Part shown: positions 17,024 through 26,709 of the stretch, piece after piece
Position numbering within the stretch: position 1 is the first letter of the stretch
Layout: each line of letters opens with the position of its first letter
DNA from: Archangium lansingense
GTDB lineage: Bacteria > Myxococcota > Myxococcia > Myxococcales > Myxococcaceae
DNA: 64,000 nucleotides
Reading direction: 5' to 3'
NCBI RefSeq assembly: GCF_026626635.1
Contig: NZ_JAPNKA010000001.1
Coordinates: 2,170,001-2,234,000 of the forward strand
Program-made: the position numbers and the translations under genes
The notes under the pieces: model-generated
Told to the model about the DNA's origin: nothing
The model's database searches: none
Seen by the model: only the letters and a program-made list of their open reading frames with translations

Positions 17024-17731
17024 ATGTCCGCATCCGGTGAGAGTGACGTCGCCCGCTTCAAGCGCCTGGCCGCCGAGCGCGCGGTGGAGTCCATCCAACC
17101 GGGCATGGTGGTAGGGCTCGGCTCGGGCAGCACCTCCGCCTTCGTGGTGCGCCGGCTGGCCGCCCTGCGCGCCGAGGGGAAGCTGCTCGACGTGGTGGGC
17201 GTGCCCACCTCGGTGGGGACGGAGGAGCTGGCGCGCTCGTTGGGCGTGCCCCTCACCACCTTGGAAGAGCAGCCGGTGTTGGACCTCACCCTCGACGGCG
17301 CCGACGAGGTGGATCCCCAGCTGCGTCTCATCAAGGGTGGGGGAGGGGCGCTGCTGCGCGAGAAGATCGTCGCCCAGGCGAGCCGGCGGGTGCTCATCGT
17401 GGTGGACGCGGGCAAGCTGTCACCTCGGCTGGGGACGCATTGGCCGGTGCCGGTGGAGGTGCTGCCTTTCGGCTGGCGCTCGCAGGCGCTCTTCCTGGAG
17501 GGATTCGGCGCGCGCATCACCCGCCGGGAGGGCCGGGAGGGAGCGCCCTACCGGACGGACCAGGGCAACTTCATCCTCGATTGCGCCTTCGGTCCCATTG
17601 AGCATCCCGAGGAACTGGCCGCGCGGCTGGAGGCTCGGGCCGGCATCGTGGAGCATGGCCTGTTCATCGGCCTGACCTCCGAGCTGGTGGTGGCTGGACC
17701 GGGTGGGGTGGAGCACCGCCGTCCCGCGTGA
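17024..17731 (+). CDS. rpiA: Ribose-5-phosphate isomerase A
   Basis: A 235-residue enzyme interconverting ribose 5-phosphate and ribulose 5-phosphate in the pentose phosphate pathway. Family motifs appear in order: [15 protein letters not shown] (substrate phosphate loop), DGADEVDP (catalytic Asp region), [14 protein letters not shown] (catalytic Lys) and VVDAGKLSP. The length matches the family. ATG at 17024 follows GAGAGGG and gives the usual N-terminal helix; an in-frame GTG at 16994 is possible. The C-terminus GVEHRRPA is slightly extended compared with the usual end at a VxxR motif. Confidence 0.95.
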   Translation: MSASGESDVARFKRLAAERAVESIQPGMVVGLGSGSTSAFVVRRLAALRAEGKLLDVVGVPTSVGTEELARSLGVPLTTLEEQPVLDLTLDGADEVDPQLRLIKGGGGALLREKIVAQASRRVLIVVDAGKLSPRLGTHWPVPVEVLPFGWRSQALFLEGFGARITRREGREGAPYRTDQGNFILDCAFGPIEHPEELAARLEARAGIVEHGLFIGLTSELVVAGPGGVEHRRPA

Positions 17732-17841
17732 CACTCATCCCTGCCGGCGGACGAAGCGGCGCTCTCCTGCCTGCCTGTCCCCTCGGCTCCGGATGCTCGG
17801 GTGCTTACCTGATGGGGGACTCGAACCCGAGGGTACTTCTC

Positions 17842-18111
17842 ATGTCCATCGAAACACTCGTCATCTGGCTCGTCGTCGGCCTCATCGCGGGCTGGCTGGC
17901 CTCGGCGGTAGTGGGCGGCGGCTACGGCGTCGTGGGAGACATCGTCATCGGTATTGTCGGCGCCTTTATCGGAGGCTGGCTCTTCCGGGCCCTGGGCGTC
18001 GGCGCACCCGGGGGTGGCATCGTGTCCACCATCATCGTCGCCTTCGTGGGAGCGTGCATTCTGCTCCTCCTGTTGAGGGCCATTCACCGCACGAGATACC
18101 GCGCTACCTGA
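17842..18111 (+). CDS. GlsB/YeaQ/YmgE-family stress-associated membrane protein
   Basis: An 89-residue integral membrane protein with three hydrophobic helices: LVIWLVVGLIAGWLASAVVG, IVIGIVGAFIGGWLFRALGV and IVSTIIVAFVGACILLLLL. The glycine-rich pattern GLIAGWLA...GDIVIGIVGAFIGGWL is the hallmark of this transglycosylase-associated (Gly-zipper) family, often induced by general stress. ATG at 17842 with GAGGG upstream is preferred over the longer frame from 17728, which lacks family similarity in its extension. It appears monocistronic. Confidence 0.88.
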   Translation: MSIETLVIWLVVGLIAGWLASAVVGGGYGVVGDIVIGIVGAFIGGWLFRALGVGAPGGGIVSTIIVAFVGACILLLLLRAIHRTRYRAT

Positions 18112-18180
18112 GTCGGGCCATTCGGAATGGGGGCCTGCCGCCGGCGGGCTCCCTTCTTCTCTCTACGGCCGGCGTTGGAC

Positions 18181-18963
18181 TCACTCGGGCTCGGGCATGA
18201 TGAAGCCCTTCACCCGCTCGAGGTTCGCGCCGTGGAAGCTCGCGCCGGTGAGGGTTGCAGCCGCGAAGCTGGCGCGCTCCAGGTTGGCGCCGTCGAAGCA
18301 GGCGTTCGTCAGGTTGGCCCGGTCGAGCTGAGCCCTTTCGAGGTTGGCGTCCCGGAGGTTGGCGCCCTCGAGGCGGCTGTCGCGCAGGTCGGCCTTCTCG
18401 AGGTTGGCCGAGCGCAGGTCCGCGCGCGCCAGGTTCGCCCCATCGAGGTCCACGCCCTCCAGGTTCGAGCGCCGGAGGTTCACGCGCGTCAGGTTGGCCT
18501 CGCTCATCCGGGCATCCTCCAGGTTGCAGCCCTCCAGGTTGGCGCCGTCCAGGTTCGCGCGGGCCAGGTCCACGCGCTCCAGATTGGACCCCTGCGCGTT
18601 GATGCCGACGAGGTTGGCGCCGACGAGCCGCGCGCCCTCCAGGTTGCAGCCCTCCAGGTTGCAGCCCGCCAGGACCACCTCCCGCAGGTCGGTGTGCTCC
18701 AGGTTGGAGCCGCGGAGCTGGGCCTCGTGGAGGTTGGCACCGGCGAGGTTGGTGTGCTCCAGGTTGGAGCCTCGCAGGTTCGCTCCGCGCAGACTCGCCT
18801 GCCGCAGGTTCAGGTTCTCCAGGTTGGCCCCGGACAGGTCCACCCCGTCGAGCACGGCTTTGGTGAGGTCGACTCCCTCCTCGGCTGCCGCTTCCAGGGT
18901 CTCGCGCCAATCTCCCTTGTGGCTGAAGAGCTCCGTGCCCTCCTTGTTCTTGATCTGCGTCAT
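18181..18963 (-). CDS. Pentapeptide-repeat protein
   Basis: A 260-residue protein. After an N-terminal segment of about 40 residues (MTQIKNKEGTELFSHKGDWR) it consists of some 40 tandem A(N/D)LXX pentapeptides, for example LSGANLENLNLRQASLRGAN. This predicts a right-handed quadrilateral beta-helix about ten coils long. Family members can mimic DNA and protect gyrase or act as scaffolds; nothing here defines the role. ATG at 18963 is supported by GGAGG 7 nt upstream. Longer frames to 19218 overlap the divergent regulator and are rejected. No signal peptide is seen, so it is probably cytoplasmic. Confidence 0.88.
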   Translation of the reverse strand: MTQIKNKEGTELFSHKGDWRETLEAAAEEGVDLTKAVLDGVDLSGANLENLNLRQASLRGANLRGSNLEHTNLAGANLHEAQLRGSNLEHTDLREVVLAGCNLEGCNLEGARLVGANLVGINAQGSNLERVDLARANLDGANLEGCNLEDARMSEANLTRVNLRRSNLEGVDLDGANLARADLRSANLEKADLRDSRLEGANLRDANLERAQLDRANLTNACFDGANLERASFAAATLTGASFHGANLERVKGFIMPEPE

Positions 18964-19073
18964 CGCTCGTCCTCCGGTGAAGTGACGCGCACCAATGTAC
19001 GGGGCGGCCCCGGGGCACCGGTATGACCCGGGATGCCGGAAAGCATGACCGAGCGTGCCATAATCCGTGCCCC

Positions 19074-20111
19074 GTGGCGCGCGTGCGCAAAGAGACTCCC
19101 TTCCGCTCCGGGTTGGTGCCGGCACTCGTCCGTTTCGTGCGCGCGCACGGCGGGGACGCGGAGCTGCTCGTCCGTCGCTTCGGCCTGCCGGCGGGAGTGG
19201 AGGACCAGGTGGACGCATCCATCACCGCCGTGGACTTCGGCCGGCTGTTGGAGGCGGCCGCTGGCGAGCTGGATGACCCCTTCCTCGCGCTGAGGCTGCC
19301 CGCGGAGCTGGTGCCGCGCGGCTATGGGCTGGGCGAGCTGGCGGTGCGCGCGAGCCCTACGGTGCGAGAGGCGCTGCAGCGGATGGTGCGCTATGCCCCG
19401 TTGGACAACGATCGGCTCGTCCTCGCGCTGGAGAATCGAGGAGACGCGGTGGCCTTCACCTGCCGCGTGGCCGGACATCCTCGGGGTCTCACCCGGCACG
19501 CGCACGAGTACGTGCTCGCCTCGGTGCTCGCGCACGCGCGCACGTTGACGGGCCTGTCGGTGGTGCCGCGGGCGGTGTGGTTCATCCACGCGCGTCCGAG
19601 GCTCGTGGATGCCGCGCACCGCTTCTTTGGCACGGAGCAGCTCGACTTCGGTCGCGCCGACAATGGCCTGCTGTTCGACGCGAAGTGGATGGAGGCTCGG
19701 CTCACCACCGCGGACCCTCGCTTGCTCGTGACGGCCGAGCAGCTTGCCGACTCGGCACTGCAGGCGCGGGCCCCGACGGAGGACTTCACCGCCACGGTGG
19801 CCGCACGCATCGAGGAAGCACTCAGCTCTGGGGTGGGCGCGGAGGACATCGCCGCGCGGCTGCACATGAGCAAGCGCACGCTCCAGCGCCGGCTGGAGGA
19901 GGGCGGTCTCTCCTTCCAGGAGCTGGTGGACCGGGTACGCGCGGAGAAGGCGCGGGCGCTCGTGCGCGACGAGCACCTGGCCCTGGCCGACGTGGCCTTC
20001 CGGTTGGGTTTCTCGGACGTGAGCAGCTTCAGCCGCTCATTCCGGCGCTGGACGGGCGTGTCCCCCGGTCGCTACCGGCTACTGGCGCATCCCCACCCGC
20101 TTACGCGCTAA
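19074..20111 (+). CDS. AraC-family transcriptional regulator (OruR-like)
   Basis: A 345-residue regulator. Residues about 10-200 match the arabinose-binding-like N-terminal domain of OruR/ArgR-type AraC proteins (GLGELAVRASPTVREALQRM, then PLDNDRLVL). The C-terminal about 100 residues contain two helix-turn-helix motifs: EDIAARLHMSKRTLQRRLEE and LADVAFRLGFSDVSSFSRSF followed by RRWTGVSPGRYR. GTG at 19074 is preferred because family similarity begins there; an in-frame ATG exists at 19023. Its 3' end overlaps the convergent kinase gene by 11 nt. It is divergent from the pentapeptide gene, which could be its target (inference). Confidence 0.87.
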   Translation: MARVRKETPFRSGLVPALVRFVRAHGGDAELLVRRFGLPAGVEDQVDASITAVDFGRLLEAAAGELDDPFLALRLPAELVPRGYGLGELAVRASPTVREALQRMVRYAPLDNDRLVLALENRGDAVAFTCRVAGHPRGLTRHAHEYVLASVLAHARTLTGLSVVPRAVWFIHARPRLVDAAHRFFGTEQLDFGRADNGLLFDAKWMEARLTTADPRLLVTAEQLADSALQARAPTEDFTATVAARIEEALSSGVGAEDIAARLHMSKRTLQRRLEEGGLSFQELVDRVRAEKARALVRDEHLALADVAFRLGFSDVSSFSRSFRRWTGVSPGRYRLLAHPHPLTR

Positions 20112-23100
20112 GGCCTGGCCGGCGTGGGCTCGCACATCGCTCCGCGCCCGCGCGCCTCAGTGGATGGACGCCCGGGTGCGCCGGCAGCTCGACGAAAAAG
20201 GTCGCACCTAGGCCGGGGCCCTCGCTCTCCACCCAGATGCGGCCGCCGTGGGCCTCCACGATCTGACGGCTGATGAAGAGTCCCAGGCCGAGCCCCGACA
20301 CGTCGCTCGCGGAGATGGCCCGCTCGAAGCGGTTGAAGATGCGCTCCTGGCTCTCCTTCGCGATGCCGATCCCCTGGTCCTTCACACTCAGCAGGATGCA
20401 CCCTTCGTGTGAGCGCAGCCTCACGTCCACCGGCTTGTGGTTGCCATAGCGCATGGCATTCGTGAGGAGGTTCGTCACTACCTGCTCGATGCGGAAGTGG
20501 TCCCACTCGACCTCGAGCCGCTCTGGTGCCTCCAGCGTCGCGGGGGTGCCCGCCTCGGCCAGATGCGGGCTCATGCGCTCCAGCACCTCGCGGGTGAGCT
20601 CGACGGCGTTCACCGGTCCCGGCTCGATGGCGAGCCGACCCGTCTGGATGCGCGCGATGTCGAGCATGTCGCCGACCAGCCGCGCGAGCCGTGAGACCTG
20701 GTCGTGTGCCTGCTCCACGAGCTTGTCCACCCGCTCCGGCTCATGGGCATCCGGGTCCCCGCGCTCGATACGGCGATGCATCATCTGGAACTGCAGCTTC
20801 AGTGACGTGAGCGGTGTCTTCAGCTCATGGCTCGCGATGGAGAGGAACTCGTCGCGGGCTCGCAGGGCCTCCTTGAGCCGCTCCTCGGCCTCGAGCTGTT
20901 CGGTGATATCCGTGTTGGTGCCGAACCAGCGTCGCACCGGTCCTCCCGCGCCATCACGAATGGGGCGGGCGCGGGAGAGGAACCAGCGGTACTCCCCCGT
21001 CTTGCTGCGCAGCGGAAACGTGTCCTCCCACACCTCGCCCGTGGCGATGTGCCGCATGAATCGCTCGGTGACGCGCTGCACATGGTCCGGGTGGTGGAAC
21101 TTCTGCCAGCCCCAGCTCTGCATCTCCTCGGGCGTCGTGCCCGTGAAGTCGAACCAGCGTTGGTTGTACCAGAAGATGTACCCCGTCTCGTCCGTCATCC
21201 AGGCGAGCTGCGAGATGTTGTCGGCGAGCGCCTCGAAGCGCTCCTTGCTCTCTCGCAGAGCGGCTTCGGCCCGGTGGTGTTCGGTCAGGTCCAGCATCGA
21301 GCCAATCATGCGGATGGGCTTGCCGGAGGCATCCCGGCCAATGTGCCCGCGATCCAGGAAGGCGGCATAGGAGCCGTCGCTCCTGCGGAAGCGGTACTCG
21401 TCGGTCCAGGTCTCCTGGCCGCCGTCGATCGCCGCGCGGATTCCTGCGACCACCCGGTCGTGGTCCTCCGGATGGATGCGGTTGCTCCAGTCCTGGATGC
21501 TGGGGCCGAGCTCCTCGCGCGTGCAGCCGATATGCACCAGCACCGCGTCGTTCCAGTCGACCAAGTCCGTCGTGAGATCCCAATCCCAGATGACGTCGTT
21601 CGTGGCGCGGCTGACGAGGCGGTACCGCTCCTCACTCCTTCGGACGGCCTTCTCGGCCTCGAGGCGGGCCGTGATGTCCATCTGCGCGACCACGGCCCCG
21701 AGGATTCGTCCCGCCGCGTCCCGCACCGGCGCGCCGGAGTTGACCATGGTGCGGCGTGTTCCCGGCGCATTGAAGGGCTCGATCTCCACGATGTCTCCGG
21801 GGATGAGCTCTCCGCGCAGGGCACGGGCCAGGGCCCACTCCTCCCCCGTCACGCCGCGCCCGTGCCGCTCCGAGCCATCCGCCCACCAGCCCTTCCAGTT
21901 GCCGTACTCATCCACGCCCGCGGTCGCGGGCGCGGGTCCCCACAGGCGCTCATTGGCGGGATTCATCCGGACGACCCTGCCGCTGGCATCCGCCAGGATG
22001 ATGCCCGCGGGTGCCGCTTCAAGTACGGCGTCGAGCAGTCGGCTCTCGGCCTCGGCCTTGGCGGCGGCCTGGTGCGCGCGGGCCTCGCTCTCGCGGAGCG
22101 CCTGCTCGGCCTGCTTGCGCACGGTGATGTCCTTGAAGACGATCGCGACCTGCCGTTCCTCTGGTTCGCCCGCGCGGGTCGCGTAGACCTCGAACCAGCG
22201 CTTCATCGCCAGGGCATGATCCTCGATGCGGATGGCTTCGCCGGTGAGCGCCACGTTTCCATAGAGTCTGAACCAGGACTCCTCGAGCCGCGGGACGAGT
22301 TGGCGGGCCGTCTTGCCGACAGCGTTCGCGAGCCCCGTGTGTCGCTTGAAGGCGGCGTTCGTCTCGAGAAACCGGTAATCGCTGGGCTTGCCGTGCTCGT
22401 CGAAGAGTATCTGCACGATGCAGAAGCCCTCATCGATGGACTGGAAGAGCGTCTGGTAGCGCCGTTGCGAAGTGCGCAGCGCCTGCTCGGCACGGACGTG
22501 GTCCGTAAGGTCTCGGGTGATGACAAGGGCGAGCACCTGCTTTCCCGTCTCGTCACGGACGGGCGCGCCGCTGAACTGGATGTGCCACGCCTGTCCGGTA
22601 TCCAGCCGCCGGGCACGGAGCCGCAACTCGGTGATGGTCTCTCCTCGCAGCACTCGCGAGACCGGCCACTCTGTCACCGGAATGATCTGCCCGTCGTCCG
22701 AGGAGAGCTCGTAGCACTCCGCGAAGAACGACAGATCTCGCATCATCTCCGAGGTTGTCTCGAAGCCGTTGATCCACGCCTCCGCGTCATTGAGGAGCAC
22801 GACGCTCCCCGCCATGTCGAAGACGACCACGCCGTCGGCCATCGCGTTGATCACCGCATAGAGCTGCGCCCGGCTGCTCCCGATGTGGTCCATGCTTCGT
22901 GTGAAGGTGGGGTCCGTCCGCCAGGGAGCGAAGCGATCGATCGCGTCCTCGATGGCTCGGTTCAGCGCCTGCATGTTCAGCGCGTTTCTCTCGATGAAGT
23001 CCATGGCGCCAGCCCGCAGCGCCGCTCGTCGAGTTTCGCGTCCATCCGCCGTGGCGACCGGGAGGATGACGACCGGGCAGGGTGGCATGGGACGATCCGC

Positions 23101-23331
23101 TTGGAGCACGGCCAGCACCTCCAGCGCATCCAGTGCAGGTGGCTCATGCGCGAGGAGCACGCAGTCAGGCACCAGGTCTCCAGCGTTCAGTCCGCGCACC
23201 CCGGCCGGGCCGGTGACGAACTCGGTGAGCTCGTAGCCATTCTCGGGAGCATTCTCCAGCCACCGACGAAGCTCGGCACGCAATCCGGCGTGACTGGAGA
23301 TGACCAGGAGCTTGCGGATCTGCCCGCTCAC
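20101..23331 (-). CDS. Multi-PAS sensor histidine kinase with N-terminal pseudo-receiver
   Basis: A 1,076-residue protein. Residues 1-140 have a receiver-like fold, but the acidic pocket is replaced (VISSHAG for the usual acidic pair, VLLAHEPP at the phosphoacceptor), so it is probably not phosphorylated. About five PAS/PAC modules follow (about 170-800; for example YAVINAMADGVVVFDMAGSV, LDAVLEAAPAGIILADASGR, TGYIFWYNQRWFDFTG). HisKA carries SIASHELKTPLTS (His near 832) and HATPase_c carries KDQGIGIA and GLGLGLFISRQIVEAHGGRI. No transmembrane helix is seen, so it is soluble. The start is GTG with GGAGG 8 nt upstream. No partner response regulator is adjacent. Confidence 0.88.
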   Translation of the reverse strand: MSGQIRKLLVISSHAGLRAELRRWLENAPENGYELTEFVTGPAGVRGLNAGDLVPDCVLLAHEPPALDALEVLAVLQADRPMPPCPVVILPVATADGRETRRAALRAGAMDFIERNALNMQALNRAIEDAIDRFAPWRTDPTFTRSMDHIGSSRAQLYAVINAMADGVVVFDMAGSVVLLNDAEAWINGFETTSEMMRDLSFFAECYELSSDDGQIIPVTEWPVSRVLRGETITELRLRARRLDTGQAWHIQFSGAPVRDETGKQVLALVITRDLTDHVRAEQALRTSQRRYQTLFQSIDEGFCIVQILFDEHGKPSDYRFLETNAAFKRHTGLANAVGKTARQLVPRLEESWFRLYGNVALTGEAIRIEDHALAMKRWFEVYATRAGEPEERQVAIVFKDITVRKQAEQALRESEARAHQAAAKAEAESRLLDAVLEAAPAGIILADASGRVVRMNPANERLWGPAPATAGVDEYGNWKGWWADGSERHGRGVTGEEWALARALRGELIPGDIVEIEPFNAPGTRRTMVNSGAPVRDAAGRILGAVVAQMDITARLEAEKAVRRSEERYRLVSRATNDVIWDWDLTTDLVDWNDAVLVHIGCTREELGPSIQDWSNRIHPEDHDRVVAGIRAAIDGGQETWTDEYRFRRSDGSYAAFLDRGHIGRDASGKPIRMIGSMLDLTEHHRAEAALRESKERFEALADNISQLAWMTDETGYIFWYNQRWFDFTGTTPEEMQSWGWQKFHHPDHVQRVTERFMRHIATGEVWEDTFPLRSKTGEYRWFLSRARPIRDGAGGPVRRWFGTNTDITEQLEAEERLKEALRARDEFLSIASHELKTPLTSLKLQFQMMHRRIERGDPDAHEPERVDKLVEQAHDQVSRLARLVGDMLDIARIQTGRLAIEPGPVNAVELTREVLERMSPHLAEAGTPATLEAPERLEVEWDHFRIEQVVTNLLTNAMRYGNHKPVDVRLRSHEGCILLSVKDQGIGIAKESQERIFNRFERAISASDVSGLGLGLFISRQIVEAHGGRIWVESEGPGLGATFFVELPAHPGVHPLRRAGAERCASPRRPGLSA

Positions 23332-23555
23332 GTCGATGACCTCCCGAGAGGTGGCTTTTTCATCCCAGCATGTCTCCTAGGGGCAGGGCGCGGTGCCGGC
23401 TGCCCGAACGCTCCGGAGCCGGGCAATGGGGGTCGCGTCGCGGCATGGCTGCCGCTCTAAAATGGATGCGACCGGTTTCTCGGACAGCGCTTTGACGCAC
23501 CCTCGCCACCATGCCAGCCAATGAGGCCGGCGAATCCCGGAATGTTCCACAGGGG

Positions 23556-23572
23556 CCTGTCCACCGGACAGG
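23556..23572 (-). terminator. Short hairpin downstream of the following kinase gene
   Basis: CCTGTCC at 23556-23562 pairs perfectly with GGACAGG at 23566-23572 around a 3-nt loop. It lies 10 nt beyond the stop codon of the kinase gene at 23583. There is no T-run, so termination activity is uncertain. Confidence 0.35.
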
Positions 23573-23582
23573 AGGAGGGGCG

Positions 23583-26459
23583 CTACTGTTGCTGACGCAG
23601 CAGTGTGGCTGCTACCCACAGCAGCTCTGCGGGCTCGAGCGGCTTGGCCACGTGCGAGTTGAATCCCGCCCGCAGTGCCGCGGCCTGGTCCTCCGGACGG
23701 GCATAGGCGGTGAGCGCCACGGCTGGAACTCGCCCGCCCTGCTCGGGTGCCCGGGTGCGCACCTCGCGAATGAGCGCGTAGCCATCCATCTCCGGCATGC
23801 CGATGTCCGAGATGAGCAGCTCCGGCTGCTCCCGGCTCAGCAGCTCGAGGGCCTGGGCCGCGGTGGCCGCGGTAGAGACCCGGGCCTTTCCCTCCTGGAG
23901 CAGCGTGGCCACCAGCTCGCGGGTGTCCGTCTCGTCGTCGACCACGAGGATGTGGCGCCCGTGCAGCTCCTTCGGGTAATCGGTGGGAAGCTGCGGCGGG
24001 TGCTCGAGGAGGGCGCGTGCCGGCTCGGCCGAGTCCGTGCGAGGCGCCACCAGCGGCAACCGGACGGTGAAGGTGGAGCCCTGTCCCTTGCCCGCGCTCT
24101 GGGCCTCGACCGTGCCGCCGTGCAGCTCCACCAGGTGGCGCACGATGGCCAGCCCCAGTCCCAGCCCTCCGTGGCGACGCGTGGAGGAGGCATCCGCTTG
24201 GGTGAAGCGCTCGAAGAGGTGGGGCAGGAAGCCCGGCGCGATTCCATCGCCGGTGTCCCGCACCTGCAGCTCCACGTGTGACGGGCGCCAGCCGAGGGAC
24301 ACCATCACGTTGCCGTCCTGGGGCGTGAACTTCACCGCGTTGGACAGCAGGTTCCACACCACCTGCTGCAGCCGGTCCGGATCTCCATGCAGGGGGACTG
24401 GCTGCGGCCCCAGGGAGACCTGGAGGTGGATGCACCGCGCCTCGGCGGCAGGGCGCACCACGTCCACCGCGCTCTCGATGACCTTCTCCAACTGTGTGGG
24501 GCGCACGTCCAGCCGCAGCTTGCCGCTGACGATCCGGTTGACGTCCAGCAGGTCCTCCACGAGTTGCGTCTGCGCCCGCGCGTTGCGCTCGATGGTCTCC
24601 AGGGCTCGCTCGCGCTTGTCCTGCGGCAACTGCCGCGTGCGCAGAATCTGGACCCAACCCAGGATGGCCGTCAGCGGGGTGCGCAGCTCATGGGAGAGCA
24701 CTCCGAGGAACTCGTCCTTGAGACGGCTGGCCTGCTGCGCACGCTGGCGCTCCGCCTCGGCTGCCTCGTACAGGCGCGCACGCTCCAGGGCCTGGCCACA
24801 CTGCTGCGCGAGCATCTGCAGGAACTGCAGCTCCTCGGGGCCGCAGCTGCGCGGGTCCGGGTAGCTCAGCACGAGCGCGCCCACGGCCTGTCCATGCACC
24901 CACATGGGGAGTACCGCCACCGCATGATCGGCGGGCGAGGCACGCTGAGCGACGAGCTCCGGGTACTTCGTGGCCAGCTCCGCGGTGGAGCGGAACCAGA
25001 GCTCCCGGCCGGTGCGCACCGCGTCGAGGACGGGGTTGTTCGCATCGGCGGGAAGGCTGCGGATGTGGCGGACGAAGCTCTCCGGGTAGCCCACGTCATG
25101 GAGGGTCTCGAGCGAGCCGTCCGGGCGGTGGCGGTAGACGGCACCCGCCTTGGCGCCCATGCCGCCCAGTGCCACCGAGAGGACCGTCTGGGCCACGTCG
25201 CCGGGAGTGAGGGCCTGCGAGAGCGCGGAGGTGACGACCTGCAGGCGCGCGGCATGTTCCTCGGCCTGCCGTGCCTCGGTGATGTCGTCGAAGACGCTCA
25301 CCGCGGCGATCGTCCGGCCGCGCTCGTCGCGGATGGGGGCGGAGTTGAGCTTGATGAAGCGGTTGTCCTTGTCCGGCCGGTGCATCCACAGCACCTCGCC
25401 GCGCACCACCTCGCCGTGCAGCACGCTGCGCGCCAGCGGCAGCTCCTCGGGCGGGCACTCGGTGCCGTCCAGGCGGTGCTGGCGGTAGGCCGCGTAGCCC
25501 TTCACGTCCGAGGCCCGGATGAGCGGGTGGCCCCAGATGGCCTCCGCCTGGGCGTTGGCGTACGTCAGCTCCCCCTCGGGGCCCGCCAGCAGGAAGCCCG
25601 AGGGCATCTGCTCGAGGATGGCCGACAGCAGCCGCTCATTGGTCTCCAGCTCCGCCAGCAGCCGGTCGCGCTCCGCCTCGGCCTTCTTCCGCTCGGAGAT
25701 GTCCGTGTTGGTGCCCACCCACTCGCGCACGCTGCCGTCCAGGTTGAACACGGGCACGGCGCGCGACATCACCCAGCGCCAGCTCCCGTTGGCGTGGCGC
25801 AGCCGGTACTCGTTGGCGAAGGGCGTCTTCGTGGTGACGGCGTTCCGCCAGGCCTCGCGGGCCGCCGGGGCGTCCTCGGGGTGAATGGCTTCCAGCCAGG
25901 AGGTGCCATCCAACCACCGCTCGAGCGTGAGGCCCGTGAAGGCCCGCCAGGTGGGGGCGTCCTCCACGGGAATTCCTTGGGCATTGGTGGTCCAGATGGC
26001 GGACGCGGACGTCTGCACCAGCGAGCGGAACCGCTCCTCGCTCTCGTTCAGCGCCGCCTCGGTGTGCTCCCCTCCACGCCGCTCGGTGACGTCCTCGCCC
26101 AGGAAGAGCCACTCCACGAGCCGCCCCGTCTCGTCCTTCACCGGGAGCGCCCGCGCGAATACGTCGCGCCAGACGCCGTCTGCCCGGCGCACGCGGCAGG
26201 TGAGCTCCCCGCCGCCCGTGCGGCCAGGCGAGAGCAACGCACCTTCTGGATCCAACGGGCCCCGATCCTCGGGATGAATGGCCTGCTGCCAGTGCCAGCC
26301 CATCACCTGCCCGGAGGACTGGCCGGTGAAGGCCGTCCACGAGGGGGAGGGCTCCTGCATCCGTCCTGCCTCATCCACCATCCAGACGAGCCGAGCGTCA
26401 TCCGCCTGGAGGGCGCGGACGCGCAGGGTGTCACGAGCGGGGAGCGCCAGAGCGAGCAT
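23583..26459 (-). CDS. Hybrid PAS/GAF sensor histidine kinase with C-terminal receiver
   Basis: A 958-residue soluble protein. Three PAS domains lie at about 18-395 (LVWMVDEAGRMQEPSPSWTA, SASAIWTTNAQGIPVEDAP, FLLAGPEGELTYANAQAEA). A GAF domain follows (about 415-560), then HisKA with GVLSHELRTPLTA (His near 589) and HATPase_c (RDTGDGIA, GGLGLGLAIVRHLVELHGG). The C-terminal receiver (about 835-950) is canonical: ILVVDDETDTRE, the phosphoacceptor in LLISDIGMPEMDG (Asp near 884) and Lys in HVAKPLEP. The ATG follows AGGAG. It may signal to, or receive from, the neighbouring kinases, but pairing cannot be read from sequence. Confidence 0.9.
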   Translation of the reverse strand: MLALALPARDTLRVRALQADDARLVWMVDEAGRMQEPSPSWTAFTGQSSGQVMGWHWQQAIHPEDRGPLDPEGALLSPGRTGGGELTCRVRRADGVWRDVFARALPVKDETGRLVEWLFLGEDVTERRGGEHTEAALNESEERFRSLVQTSASAIWTTNAQGIPVEDAPTWRAFTGLTLERWLDGTSWLEAIHPEDAPAAREAWRNAVTTKTPFANEYRLRHANGSWRWVMSRAVPVFNLDGSVREWVGTNTDISERKKAEAERDRLLAELETNERLLSAILEQMPSGFLLAGPEGELTYANAQAEAIWGHPLIRASDVKGYAAYRQHRLDGTECPPEELPLARSVLHGEVVRGEVLWMHRPDKDNRFIKLNSAPIRDERGRTIAAVSVFDDITEARQAEEHAARLQVVTSALSQALTPGDVAQTVLSVALGGMGAKAGAVYRHRPDGSLETLHDVGYPESFVRHIRSLPADANNPVLDAVRTGRELWFRSTAELATKYPELVAQRASPADHAVAVLPMWVHGQAVGALVLSYPDPRSCGPEELQFLQMLAQQCGQALERARLYEAAEAERQRAQQASRLKDEFLGVLSHELRTPLTAILGWVQILRTRQLPQDKRERALETIERNARAQTQLVEDLLDVNRIVSGKLRLDVRPTQLEKVIESAVDVVRPAAEARCIHLQVSLGPQPVPLHGDPDRLQQVVWNLLSNAVKFTPQDGNVMVSLGWRPSHVELQVRDTGDGIAPGFLPHLFERFTQADASSTRRHGGLGLGLAIVRHLVELHGGTVEAQSAGKGQGSTFTVRLPLVAPRTDSAEPARALLEHPPQLPTDYPKELHGRHILVVDDETDTRELVATLLQEGKARVSTAATAAQALELLSREQPELLISDIGMPEMDGYALIREVRTRAPEQGGRVPAVALTAYARPEDQAAALRAGFNSHVAKPLEPAELLWVAATLLRQQQ

Positions 26460-26709
26460 GAAGAGGTGTCTCCTGAAGCGGGGATTCCCCCCACCGAATC
26501 CGCGCCCATTATGACCTCAATTCAGGGCGGTTTGCTGTCGCGGCACTTTTACTCTGACGTTGCGCGTCAAGTGTCAGGGTTCCGGGCTCTCCTGGAGGGG
26601 GGCGCGTGGGAGCGCCTCCTCGGCGAGACAGCCCGCCACGTCGACTCTGTCCGGATGCGAGGACGAGGAGAGTCCGTGGGGGGTGGGCCGGCTTCTAGGA
26701 GCCTGGAAT

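Noticed and set aside
17812..17835. GGGACTCGAACCCGAG looks like the reverse complement of a tRNA T-arm
   Set aside because: Only three T-stem pairs form, no acceptor stem, anticodon arm or CCA end is found nearby, and the sequence is the leader of the GlsB-type gene.
20827..23460. 877-codon plus-strand frame opposite the multi-PAS kinase
   Set aside because: No recognisable motif; it is a shadow of the kinase codon pattern.
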